DNA of 64,000 bases from Chitinophagales bacterium (GTDB taxonomy: Bacteria; Bacteroidota; Bacteroidia; Chitinophagales; Chitinophagaceae), in contig JAURIR010000002.1 of the NCBI GenBank assembly GCA_030832645.1, positions 18,871-82,870 of the forward strand, written 5' to 3'. Made by a program: the position numbers and the translations under genes. Below the pieces are notes generated by a model, which searched no databases, was not told the origin of the DNA, and saw nothing but the letters and a program-made list of their open reading frames with translations. Shown piece after piece: positions 34,821-43,054 of this stretch; position 1 is the stretch's first letter, and every line of letters begins with the position of its first letter.

Positions 34821-35288
34821 AGGCTGTTTTGTGGATGTATGACTTTCAATTAGCGCTTCACAGGCCTGATCAATGAGGTCGTATACTTCGTGAAAGGCGG
34901 CTTCTGATTTCGACCAGGGATCCGGTACGTCCATATTGCTGCCCGGAAAAATAAAATTCATGAGGAGGGGAGTTCTCTTTTCTTCAAATTTCTGTCTTGC
35001 TATGTATCGGATATCACTCCATACATCGTTGGCCATGGGAATGATGAGATCGTATTCATCGAAATCGATCGGTCTAAATGCTCTTGATCGTTGGTTGGAA
35101 ATATCTATACCATTCAATTTTGCAACCATTTGAGAAAGATAATGAGGTGGTTCGCCGTTGTGGTATCCATTGGTGCCGGCACTGTCTACCTTCCATTTCA
35201 ATCCCTTTATTCTGCATTTTTCCTGAAGGATTCCCTCTGCCAGGGGGCTTCGGCAAATATTGCCGAGGCAGACCATCAATACTCTCAT
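34818..35288 (-). CDS. Low-molecular-weight protein-tyrosine-phosphatase
   Basis: Cytoplasmic phosphatase of the arsenate-reductase-like fold. The P-loop CLGNICRS (C-x5-R-S) lies at about residues 7-14 and the general-acid segment DPWSKSEAAFHEVYD near the C terminus. The track ORF starts at 35378, but homologues begin at MRVLMVCLGN; the ATG at 35288 gives 156 aa, the normal length. A TATATTTG box on this strand lies 13 nt before that ATG. Confidence 0.92.
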   Translation of the reverse strand: MRVLMVCLGNICRSPLAEGILQEKCRIKGLKWKVDSAGTNGYHNGEPPHYLSQMVAKLNGIDISNQRSRAFRPIDFDEYDLIIPMANDVWSDIRYIARQKFEEKRTPLLMNFIFPGSNMDVPDPWSKSEAAFHEVYDLIDQACEALIESHTSTKQP

Positions 35289-35301
35289 ACTGGCTTTTTT
35301 A

Positions 35302-35309
35302 CAAATATA
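35302..35309 (-). promoter_or_regulatory. -7 element of the LMW-PTP gene
   Basis: The minus strand reads TATATTTG, an exact consensus match, 13 nt before the ATG at 35288. It lies inside the longer track ORF, which supports the shorter start. No TTTG -33 element is seen. Confidence 0.55.
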
Positions 35310-35424
35310 GATGGATTGGGGCACAGGCATTTTTACACGTAACGGTAAAAAATGCAAGGAAATTAAACCGGAAGTCATCTATTCCATGAGAACAGATTTC
35401 ATAAATTGCACGACATACATTTAT

Positions 35425-35655
35425 ATGAGTACTGAATTGTTCAAGGAGAGAGAGGAAAAAAGACAAAAAGGTTTCAGAACCATTTACGATTATACCATGG
35501 GAATACTATGGTTGGGAGCAGGTTTGTTTTTTCTTTTGAATAAATACCTGGTGAAAGGATTTGCATTTGATTCACTCACCTCTTCACTTTTTGGAATAAC
35601 ATGTCTTTGCTACGGAGTGTTTAGATTGTACAGGGGGATGGCAGCAAAAAAATAA
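35425..35655 (+). CDS. Small two-TM membrane protein, unknown function
   Basis: Predicted 76-aa protein starting MSTELFKEREEKRQKG: a charged cytoplasmic head followed by two hydrophobic segments (YTMGILWLGAGLFFLL and TSSLFGITCLCYGVFRLYRG). No family was recognised. The longer track ORF (from 35311) runs back over the divergent promoter region, so the ATG at 35425 is preferred. It ends 4 nt before the PstS-like ATG, which suggests one operon with PstS and the TPR protein. Confidence 0.7.
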   Translation: MSTELFKEREEKRQKGFRTIYDYTMGILWLGAGLFFLLNKYLVKGFAFDSLTSSLFGITCLCYGVFRLYRGMAAKK

Positions 35656-35659
35656 TTCC

Positions 35660-36592
35660 ATGAAAAAATCCTATTTACAATTCGTAGTTTTCTTTACGTT
35701 TCTTTTATTCTCGCTGGCCTGTTCGCAAAAAGGAAAGAAAGCAAAAGTGATTCTGGGAGATGATACCCTCACAACGGGTACCATCCATATCAGCGTAGAC
35801 GAAACATTTGCACCCATTATCGATTCCCAGATCAAAGTGTTTATGTCGCAGCACCCAGAAGCAAAAATTATTCCCCACTATAAGCCCGAAGCAGAATGCA
35901 TCAAGGATCTTTTGAATGATACAACCCGCATGGTGATCATTACCCGTGGACTCACCGAAAATGAAATTCCTTTTTACCAGGATACACTATCTTTTGTACC
36001 CATGTACGGAAGACTTGCTACGGATGCAGTAGCATTAATCACAAATAATAATTGCAAAGACTCTCTTTTTTCGGTGGCTGAAATACGATCGATGTTGAAT
36101 GGAACCACTGGGTACAAATATGAATTGGTGATGGACGGACTGAAAGCAACCAGTACGGTTCGCTTTTTAATTGATTCTGTTTTAAAAGGGCAACCCTTGA
36201 AAGGGAAAGTGCTGGCAGCGCAAAACTCTCAGGGAGTCATCGATTATGTGGCTTCCCATCCCAATGCGCTTGGATTTATTGGGGTCAGTTGGATTGGAAA
36301 CAAGGAAGATTCGAGTCAGCTCAGTTTTCAGAAAAAAGTGAAAATTGCGGCCTTGCAATGCTCAAAATGTGAAGAAGAAATTTATGTGCGCCCCTACCAG
36401 GCTAATATTGCTCTGAAACGCTATCCATTAAACCGGGGGATTTATTATGTTCTGAAAGAGAATTTCGCCGGACTGGGTAAGGGTTTTGTCAATTTCTTAA
36501 CACATGAAAAAGGCCAACTTATCTTCAGGAGGGGGTATCTTGTACCCGACAGGATGGCCCTGCAAATTAGAAAAGCAAATGTTTCAGAATAA
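35660..36592 (+). CDS. PstS-like substrate-binding lipoprotein
   Basis: Periplasmic-facing lipoprotein with lipobox FSLAC (Cys21). The body is a PBP-like (PstS superfamily) domain: TGTIHISVDETFAPIIDSQI, MVIITRGLTENE, NSQGVIDYV and GFIGVSW, ending with FLTHEKGQLIFRRGYLVP. No pstC, pstA or pstB gene is next to it, so phosphate uptake is not supported by context. In other Bacteroidota a protein of this kind is often encoded directly after exbB-exbD-exbD-tonB, which suggests a role linked to TonB energisation. That link is an inference. Confidence 0.85.
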   Translation: MKKSYLQFVVFFTFLLFSLACSQKGKKAKVILGDDTLTTGTIHISVDETFAPIIDSQIKVFMSQHPEAKIIPHYKPEAECIKDLLNDTTRMVIITRGLTENEIPFYQDTLSFVPMYGRLATDAVALITNNNCKDSLFSVAEIRSMLNGTTGYKYELVMDGLKATSTVRFLIDSVLKGQPLKGKVLAAQNSQGVIDYVASHPNALGFIGVSWIGNKEDSSQLSFQKKVKIAALQCSKCEEEIYVRPYQANIALKRYPLNRGIYYVLKENFAGLGKGFVNFLTHEKGQLIFRRGYLVPDRMALQIRKANVSE

Positions 36593-36605
36593 AATATTGA
36601 TTTCT

Positions 36606-36613
36606 TACATTTA
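36606..36613 (+). promoter_or_regulatory. Possible -7-like element before the TPR gene
   Basis: TACATTTA, the consensus except for the last base, lies 27 nt before the ATG at 36641 in the 48-nt gap after the PstS-like gene. Readthrough from the upstream operon is equally possible. Confidence 0.3.
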
Positions 36614-36640
36614 CACCCCTTAAAAATCAAACTGCCACGT

Positions 36641-38260
36641 ATGAAGATGAGATTTGTGATTGCTGCCTTGTTTCTTGCATCTGCTGTATCCGCACAAACG
36701 GTGCAGGAGGGTAGAAAACTCTTGTTGAGTCAGCGTTATCGTTCTGCAAAAGAAACACTCGAAAAAGTGGTAGCTGGTGCTCCAACGAATGCCGAAGCAA
36801 TTTATTGGTTGGCACAAGTAAACTTTGAATCAAAAAATGCCTCCGCTGCCAAAGAGATTCTCCGCAAAGGAATGGAGGGTGCCAATGGCAGTAATCCGTT
36901 ATTGTTGGTAGCAATGGGTCAAGCAGAGCTTACAGAGAAAAAAGCGAACGATGCACGTCAGCGTTTTGAAACTGCTATTTCTCTAACCAAGGCGAAAGAT
37001 GCAAGTATTCTAACCGCAATTGGTAAAGCCAATTTGGAAGATGGCGGTGATTATGCCTACGGAATTGAAAAACTAAAGTTGGCTGCCACGTTGAAGAACT
37101 TCAACGATCCCATGGCATATGTTTACATGGGCGATTTATATAGAAAGTTAATGGACGGCGGCGGAGCTGTTTCTTCTTATGAAAATGCACTCTTGAAAGA
37201 TCCTAAACTGGCAGTTGCTAAATACAAGATTGGTAAAATTTACCTCACTCAAGGTAGTGAGCAGAAAGAGATTTTCTTGGGTAAATTCAACGATGCCATC
37301 AACGACGATCCTACGTTTGCACCTGCATTGTACGAGATGTATGTTTACTACTTCTTCAGGGATGTTGTAAAAGCAACAGACTACTTCAATAAGTACAAAC
37401 CCAATGCTGATCCTGGTCCTGCGCTCGATTACGAAGAAGCTAGCTTGCAATTTGCTGCAGGTGATTTCAAGAATGCCATTGCAAAAGCAGAGGCGTTGCT
37501 AACAGCACAAGGAGACAAAGCCGATGCCAGGTTGTATAGATTAAAGGCGTATAGCTACGACAAGATGAATGATTCTGCACAGGCACTTGCTCAATTGGAA
37601 ACTTTCTTTCAAAAAGCAACCGCAGATCAGCTGAATCCAGAAAACTATTATGTTGCAGCAGTCAATGCAGCAAAAATGAAGAGCGATCCTGCGAAAGTGG
37701 ATAATTACTTCATGAAAGCAATCAATGCAGACACTGCAGTAGCCAATAAATTAGACTATGCGAAAAAAGCGGCTGACTTCTTTAAAAAATCTGCCAACGT
37801 TGCTCAATCTGCATTGTGGTTAACACGAGTGCTCGGATTGAATCCTAAAACAAGTAAGGTGGATCTATACAATGCTGGTTTTGAAAACTTCAAGGCCGGG
37901 CAGTTTAAAACTGCAGACAGCATTTTCACAGTGTATAAGACCAATTTCCCTGCCGAAGTATACGGGCACTACTGGTCGTTCAGGTCTCTATCTGTTATCG
38001 ATTCAACCATGGAACTAGGTTTGGCAATTCCGGATTGTGAGAAATTTATTTCAATTGCAGAGGTAGATAAATCAAAGAACAAAAGCACGTTGATAACTGC
38101 TTATGGGTACCTTGCTGGGTACACTGCTAACATCAAAAAAGACCTTGCATTGGCCTCCAGTTACCTGGATAAAATCATTGAGATTGATCCAAACAACCAG
38201 GATGCCATAAAGAACCGGGAAATCCTCCAAAAAGCACTGGCGGTACCGCCGAAAAAATAG
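36641..38260 (+). CDS. Exported tetratricopeptide repeat protein
   Basis: 539-aa protein with a signal peptide (FVIAALFLASAVSAQ) followed by tandem helical repeats of TPR type through to the C terminus, for example AEAIYWLAQVNFESKNASAAKEIL, then LDKIIEIDPNNQDAI as the last clear unit. Probably a periplasmic scaffold. It follows the PstS-like lipoprotein by 48 nt, and the pair is usually found next to TonB-system genes. A strong terminator ends the unit. Confidence 0.85.
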   Translation: MKMRFVIAALFLASAVSAQTVQEGRKLLLSQRYRSAKETLEKVVAGAPTNAEAIYWLAQVNFESKNASAAKEILRKGMEGANGSNPLLLVAMGQAELTEKKANDARQRFETAISLTKAKDASILTAIGKANLEDGGDYAYGIEKLKLAATLKNFNDPMAYVYMGDLYRKLMDGGGAVSSYENALLKDPKLAVAKYKIGKIYLTQGSEQKEIFLGKFNDAINDDPTFAPALYEMYVYYFFRDVVKATDYFNKYKPNADPGPALDYEEASLQFAAGDFKNAIAKAEALLTAQGDKADARLYRLKAYSYDKMNDSAQALAQLETFFQKATADQLNPENYYVAAVNAAKMKSDPAKVDNYFMKAINADTAVANKLDYAKKAADFFKKSANVAQSALWLTRVLGLNPKTSKVDLYNAGFENFKAGQFKTADSIFTVYKTNFPAEVYGHYWSFRSLSVIDSTMELGLAIPDCEKFISIAEVDKSKNKSTLITAYGYLAGYTANIKKDLALASSYLDKIIEIDPNNQDAIKNREILQKALAVPPKK

Positions 38261-38262
38261 CG

Positions 38263-38293
38263 AAAAGGGACAATTTAAATTGTCCCTTTTTTG
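38263..38293 (+). terminator. Terminator after the TPR gene
   Basis: Perfect 14-bp inverted repeat AAAAGGGACAATTT/AAATTGTCCCTTTT followed by TT; the A-tract and T-tract suit termination in both directions. It insulates the nuo promoter from upstream transcription. Confidence 0.88.
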
Positions 38294-38327
38294 TTGCTAG
38301 AGTTTAATTTTTTCATCCCGATTTGCC

Positions 38328-38335
38328 TAACTTTG
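38328..38335 (+). promoter_or_regulatory. -7 promoter element of the nuo operon
   Basis: TAACTTTG, an exact consensus match, 18 nt before the nuoA ATG at 38354. The track nuoA ORF starts in the upstream terminator T-run and is therefore too long. TTTA at about the -33 distance is a weak partner. Confidence 0.65.
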
Positions 38336-38353
38336 CGCCATCAAATTCAACCG

Positions 38354-38770
38354 ATGTATAAGGCTATGCTCCTTCAGTCTTCTTTGCTCGGACAAACCGC
38401 TCAAATCAGTAAGGCCAGCGATTACTTCCCCATCGGTATCCAACTGGGTTTTGCAGTTGTATTGGTAACAATTATGATCCTTGGTTCCCAGCTGTTAGGG
38501 CCCAAGAGAAAGACATCCGATAAACTACAGGTTTTTGAAAGCGGTATAGAACAATTTGGTAATGCGCGCCAACCAATGGCGATTAAATATTTTCTGGTAG
38601 CGATCCTTTTCGTGTTGTTTGATGTAGAGGTTATTTTCTTCTATCCTTATGCTGTTAATTTCAAGGCATTGGGATGGGATGGATTCTATGCAGTTCTGAT
38701 GTTTATAGGTTTTTTCCTTGCGGGATTTATCTACATCATCAAGAAAGGCGCTCTGCATTGGGAAGAATAA
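38354..38770 (+). CDS. nuoA: NADH-quinone oxidoreductase subunit A
   Basis: Membrane subunit of complex I with three membrane segments. The conserved loop KLQVFESGIEQFGNARQPMAIKYFLVAILFVLFDVEVIFFYP carries the family FESG and FDVE motifs. Starting at ATG 38354 gives 138 aa; a second ATG at 38366 is possible. It is the first gene of a 14-gene operon (nuoA to nuoN). Confidence 0.93.
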   Translation: MYKAMLLQSSLLGQTAQISKASDYFPIGIQLGFAVVLVTIMILGSQLLGPKRKTSDKLQVFESGIEQFGNARQPMAIKYFLVAILFVLFDVEVIFFYPYAVNFKALGWDGFYAVLMFIGFFLAGFIYIIKKGALHWEE

Positions 38771-38829
38771 AATTTAAATGCTCTTTGAAAAACAACTTCA
38801 ACGGGCATTTGTTATTATAAAAAAATAGT

Positions 38830-39417
38830 ATGGCTAGGCCGGTTAGGTTTAACATTCACCCCAAAGATTTTTCCGACCATGGAATCAATCAGGTAGAAAT
38901 GCCCGAGGGTCATATGGGAGAAGGATTCTTCGCAACTTCTTTCGACAAAGTAGTAGGATTGGCAAGAAAAAATTCCATTTGGCCACTTCCTTTCGCAACT
39001 TCCTGTTGTGGAATCGAATTCATGGCTACCATGGGTTCTCATTACGACTTGGCTCGTTTCGGTTCTGAACGAGTTGGGTTTTCACCCCGTCAATGCGATT
39101 TATTAATGGTGATGGGAACCATCGCAAAAAAGATGGGCCCTGTAGTCCGCCAAGTATATCTTCAAATGGCTGAACCTCGTTGGGTAATGGCTGTTGGAGC
39201 TTGTGCATCCAGTGGTGGAATATTTGATACGTACTCTGTTTTGCAGGGAATTGACCAGGTAGTTCCAGTTGACGTGTATGTTCCTGGATGCCCGCCCCGT
39301 CCAGAAGCTATCATCGATGGAGTATTGAAAATACAGGAGCTTATCCACAACGAATCACTGAGAAGAAGAAACGGTGAACAATACAAAAACTTGTTGGGTA
39401 CATACGGAATTCAATAA
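38830..39417 (+). CDS. nuoB: NADH-quinone oxidoreductase subunit B
   Basis: Holds cluster N2, the last Fe-S cluster before quinone. The tandem cysteines TSCCGIEFM and the later cysteines in VGACASSGG and PGCPPRPEA complete the cluster ligands. The 195 residues fit. The gap to nuoA is 59 nt, the largest inside the operon. Confidence 0.97.
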   Translation: MARPVRFNIHPKDFSDHGINQVEMPEGHMGEGFFATSFDKVVGLARKNSIWPLPFATSCCGIEFMATMGSHYDLARFGSERVGFSPRQCDLLMVMGTIAKKMGPVVRQVYLQMAEPRWVMAVGACASSGGIFDTYSVLQGIDQVVPVDVYVPGCPPRPEAIIDGVLKIQELIHNESLRRRNGEQYKNLLGTYGIQ

Positions 39418-39432
39418 GTCATACCAATTAAC

Positions 39433-39936
39433 ATGTCGATTAACAAAGAGTATATAAAGGAAAAATTAAGCGCACAGTTTGGTGAAGGTATTTTGGCATG
39501 GGAAGAATCTTCTGATATCCTTTGCGTGGTAGTTAAGTGCGAATTGAACCTGAAGGTGCTGACATTTTTGCACGATGACGCTTCGCTTTCATTTCAATTC
39601 TTAACAGATCTAACAGGTATTCATTTTCCCGATAACAAGGGTGCTGAAATAGGAGTAATCTATCATCTTCACAATCTCAAAGAAAATGTGAGAATCCGTA
39701 TGAAGGTATTTGCTCCCATTGAAAAACCCAATGTATATACTGCAACCGGTTTGTTTAAAGGAGCAAATTGGATGGAAAGAGAAACCTATGATTTTTATGG
39801 TGTCAATTTTGTCGGTCATCCCAATCTCAAACGCGTGTTGAATGTAGATGAGATGGATTACCATCCATTGAGAAAAGAATTTCCGTTGGAAGACCAGACG
39901 CGAATTGATAAGGACGATGAAATGTTTGGGAGATAA
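39433..39936 (+). CDS. nuoC: NADH-quinone oxidoreductase subunit C
   Basis: 30-kDa-type subunit of the peripheral arm. The hallmark ERETYDFYGVNFVGHPNLKRVL region is present, with PLRKEFPLEDQ near the C terminus. It is a separate gene rather than a NuoCD fusion. 167 aa. Confidence 0.95.
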   Translation: MSINKEYIKEKLSAQFGEGILAWEESSDILCVVVKCELNLKVLTFLHDDASLSFQFLTDLTGIHFPDNKGAEIGVIYHLHNLKENVRIRMKVFAPIEKPNVYTATGLFKGANWMERETYDFYGVNFVGHPNLKRVLNVDEMDYHPLRKEFPLEDQTRIDKDDEMFGR

Positions 39937-39953
39937 AGAATCAAAAAAGAAGT

Positions 39954-41180
39954 ATGCCTGAATCAGCGAACATAGTTTTACCCGAAGGTTCCATTGAAAA
40001 GCAAACAACGCGACTCAATCTAGGACCTACACACCCTGCAACACACGGTGTATTCCAAAATATTTTGGAAATGGATGGCGAGCGCATCATCAAAGCTGAA
40101 TCTACCGTTGGCTATATTCACAGAGCATTCGAAAAATTAGCCGAAAGAAGGCCTCTTTATCAAATTACAACACTTACAGACCGTCTCAATTATTGTTCTG
40201 CTCCGTTGAACAACATGGGGTGGCACATGACCTGTGAAAAGTTATTAAATGTAAAGACTCCTAAGCGTGTCGATTACTTACGTGTGATTATCATGGAGCT
40301 CTCTCGCATCTCCGATCACTTGATTTGTAATTCTATTGTAGGAGTGGATACGGGTGCCTATACTGGATTCCTCTATGTAATGCAATACCGTGAGTTGATT
40401 TACGAGATCTACGAAGAAGTATGTGGATCAAGACTTACCACCAATATGGGAAGAATCGGCGGATTTGAAAGAAATTTCACCGACACGGCCTTTCAAAAAA
40501 TTGAAAAATTTCTTGAGGAGTTTCCAGTAGTATGGAAAGAGTTTGAAAGCCTTTTCATGCGCAACAGAATTTTCATTGAAAGAACAAAAGGTACTGGTGC
40601 CATCTCTGCTGAGAAGGCATTGAATTATAGTTTTACAGGTCCGAATCTACGAGCTGCAGGAATCGACTACGATGTTCGTGTTCATGCGCCATATTCTTCC
40701 TACGAAGATTTCGATTTTATTATTCCAGTTGGTACAACAGGCGATAATTACGATCGCTTCATGGTGCGTGGCGAAGAAGTATGGCAATCATTGAGCATCA
40801 TTCGTCAGGCCTACGAAAAAGTTCAGTCATTCAAAGGAACGGAGGCGGATGTATATCATGCAGATGCCCCAGAATATTATTTGCCAGCCAAGGAAGACGT
40901 ATACACAAAAATGGAAGCACTCATATACCACTTTAAAATTGTAATGGGTGAAACCGAGATACCTGTTGGCGAAGTATACCATTCTATTGAAGGCGCCAAC
41001 GGTGAGTTGGGATTTTATTTGGTGAGTGATGGTGGAAGAACACCCTACAGACTGCATTTCAGAAGACCTTGTTTCATCTACTATCAAGCATACGAAGAAA
41101 TCGTAAACGGTGCTATGCTGAGTGATGCCATCATCACTATGAGTAGCCTGAATTTGATTGCTGGTGAAATGGACGCATAA
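39954..41180 (+). CDS. nuoD: NADH-quinone oxidoreductase subunit D
   Basis: 49-kDa-type subunit that forms the quinone site with NuoB. Family strings: LGPTHPATHGVFQ, GYIHRAFEKLAE, RIGGFERN, and a C terminus with GELGFYLVSDGGRTPYRLHFRRP. The 408 residues fit. The conserved His of the quinone site (THPATHG) is present. Confidence 0.97.
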   Translation: MPESANIVLPEGSIEKQTTRLNLGPTHPATHGVFQNILEMDGERIIKAESTVGYIHRAFEKLAERRPLYQITTLTDRLNYCSAPLNNMGWHMTCEKLLNVKTPKRVDYLRVIIMELSRISDHLICNSIVGVDTGAYTGFLYVMQYRELIYEIYEEVCGSRLTTNMGRIGGFERNFTDTAFQKIEKFLEEFPVVWKEFESLFMRNRIFIERTKGTGAISAEKALNYSFTGPNLRAAGIDYDVRVHAPYSSYEDFDFIIPVGTTGDNYDRFMVRGEEVWQSLSIIRQAYEKVQSFKGTEADVYHADAPEYYLPAKEDVYTKMEALIYHFKIVMGETEIPVGEVYHSIEGANGELGFYLVSDGGRTPYRLHFRRPCFIYYQAYEEIVNGAMLSDAIITMSSLNLIAGEMDA

Positions 41181-41197
41181 AAGAAAGAATTGAAACG

Positions 41198-41683
41198 ATG
41201 AAGTTTTCAGACGATAAAATGAAAGAGGTAGAGGCAATGATTGCACGCTATCCCCAAGGCAAACAAAAGAGTGCATTGATACCTCTTTTACACCTTGCAC
41301 AAGATGAATTTGGTGGCTGGTTGAATGCAGAGACCATGGATTATGTGGCAACACTTCTTTCCATCGAACCTATTGAGGTATACGAAGTTGCTACCTTCTA
41401 CAGTATGTTCAATTTAAGTGCTGTTGGTAAACATGTTTTGGAGGTTTGTCATACTGGTCCTTGCATGTTGAAAGGAAGCGATGATATCATTGCATACATA
41501 AAAAACAAATTGGGGATAGGTGTAGGAGAAACAACTGCAGATGGAATGTTCACTTTAAAAACTGTGGAGTGCCTCGGTGCTTGCGGTTATGCACCCATGT
41601 TGCAATTGGGGATGCACTACAAGGAACATCTTACACCTGCTAAAGTAGACGAACTCATTGCTAACTGCTACAATACTAAATAA
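41198..41683 (+). CDS. nuoE: NADH-quinone oxidoreductase subunit E
   Basis: 24-kDa-type thioredoxin-fold subunit binding a 2Fe-2S cluster (N1a). Ligands: CHTGPCM and CLGACGYAP, the normal C-x4-C and C-x3-C pairs. 161 aa. It works with NuoF at the NADH-oxidising end. Confidence 0.96.
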   Translation: MKFSDDKMKEVEAMIARYPQGKQKSALIPLLHLAQDEFGGWLNAETMDYVATLLSIEPIEVYEVATFYSMFNLSAVGKHVLEVCHTGPCMLKGSDDIIAYIKNKLGIGVGETTADGMFTLKTVECLGACGYAPMLQLGMHYKEHLTPAKVDELIANCYNTK

Positions 41684-41695
41684 GCAAACAGCATC

Positions 41696-43045
41696 ATGGC
41701 AAGAAAATTATTATTAGAAAAGGCACATATTGAAGGTATTCGCTCTTTCGATGTATATCGAAAGGAGGGAGGCTATGCAGCAGTGGAGAAAGCATTGAAG
41801 ATGGATCCTGCTGCGATTGTAGAAGAAGTGAAGAAGAGCGGACTGAGAGGCAGGGGTGGTGCAGGATTCGCAACCGGATTGAAATGGAGTTTTCTAGCCA
41901 AGCCAGAGGGAGTGCCTCGCTATTTAGTTTGCAATGCCGATGAATCTGAACCTGGTACATTCAAAGACAGGTATTTGATGGAATTTATTCCACATTTATT
42001 AATCGAAGGCTTGATCGTTTCTTCCTTTGCTCTTGGAAGCAACAGAACCTACATATACATTCGAGGTGAGTATGCCTGGATAGTAGGTATTCTAGAACAA
42101 GCTATTGCTGAGGCAAAACAAAACGGTTTCATGGGTAAAAATATTTTAGGTACAGGTTTCGATTTAGAAATTTATGTACAACGTGGTGCAGGTGCCTACA
42201 TCTGCGGTGAAGAAACTGCCTTGATAGAATCTCTCGAAGGAAAACGTGGAAACCCGCGCATAAAACCTCCTTTTCCTGCAATCAAAGGTTTGTGGGATTG
42301 CCCAACAGTGGTTAACAATGTAGAAACACTCGCTGCAGTTGTTCCAATCATCAATTTAGGAGCAGAAGAGTATGCAAAAATTGGAGTAGGCAGATCAACT
42401 GGAACAAAACTGATTTCTGCTTGCGGAAACATCAATAAGCCCGGTGTTTACGAAATTGATATGACTATTTCTGTAGAGGAATTTATTTACAGCGATGAAT
42501 ATTGTGGAGGCATTGCCAATGGAAAGAAATTAAAGGCGTGTATACCCGGTGGCTCTTCAGTACCCATTTTACCAGCCAACCTATTGTTGAAAACAGCGAA
42601 AGGCGAAACACGTTACATGAATTACGAAAGTCTCTCTGATGGTGGATTTGCTTCAGGATCCATGATGGGTTCAGGTGGTTTCATTGTATTGGACGAAGAT
42701 CAGTGTGTTGTACGTCACACACTTACCCTGGCAAGATTTTACAGACACGAAAGCTGTGGACAGTGTTCACCTTGTAGAGAAGGAACAGGATGGATGGAAA
42801 AAATACTTCAGAAAATTGAAAACGGGAAAGGGGTGATGAGTGATATCGATTTATTGTGGGATATACAACGGAAGATTGAGGGAAATACTATTTGTCCGCT
42901 GGGAGATGCAGCTGCTTGGCCAGTCGCAGCCGCTATCCGCCATTTCCGTGATGAGTTCGAATGGCATGTTAACAACCCTTCTGTTTGTTTAACTAAAAAC
43001 TATGGCTTGGCTCATTATGCTGATGAGTTGAGTGTGGTTGCATAA
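41696..43045 (+). CDS. nuoF: NADH-quinone oxidoreductase subunit F
   Basis: 51-kDa-type subunit binding NADH, FMN and 4Fe-4S cluster N3. GRGGAGFATGLKW is the NADH/FMN-binding motif, GAGAYICGEETALIESLEG the FMN region, and SCGQCSPCREG plus a later TICPLGD Cys the cluster ligands. The 449 residues are standard. Confidence 0.97.
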   Translation: MARKLLLEKAHIEGIRSFDVYRKEGGYAAVEKALKMDPAAIVEEVKKSGLRGRGGAGFATGLKWSFLAKPEGVPRYLVCNADESEPGTFKDRYLMEFIPHLLIEGLIVSSFALGSNRTYIYIRGEYAWIVGILEQAIAEAKQNGFMGKNILGTGFDLEIYVQRGAGAYICGEETALIESLEGKRGNPRIKPPFPAIKGLWDCPTVVNNVETLAAVVPIINLGAEEYAKIGVGRSTGTKLISACGNINKPGVYEIDMTISVEEFIYSDEYCGGIANGKKLKACIPGGSSVPILPANLLLKTAKGETRYMNYESLSDGGFASGSMMGSGGFIVLDEDQCVVRHTLTLARFYRHESCGQCSPCREGTGWMEKILQKIENGKGVMSDIDLLWDIQRKIEGNTICPLGDAAAWPVAAAIRHFRDEFEWHVNNPSVCLTKNYGLAHYADELSVVA

Positions 43046-43054
43046 AAAATATCT

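Noticed and set aside
35289-35378. N-terminal extension of the LMW phosphatase ORF
   Set aside because: The extension contains the TATATTTG -7 box and precedes the universally conserved first strand, so it is probably untranslated.
35311-35424. N-terminal extension of the 76-aa membrane protein ORF
   Set aside because: It crosses the divergent promoter region, has no membrane or domain signature, and the downstream ATG gives a coherent small membrane protein.
35660-36592. Phosphate-specific transport (pst) locus
   Set aside because: Only the substrate-binding-like protein is present, with no pstC, pstA, pstB or phoU nearby; the PstS similarity is at the fold level.
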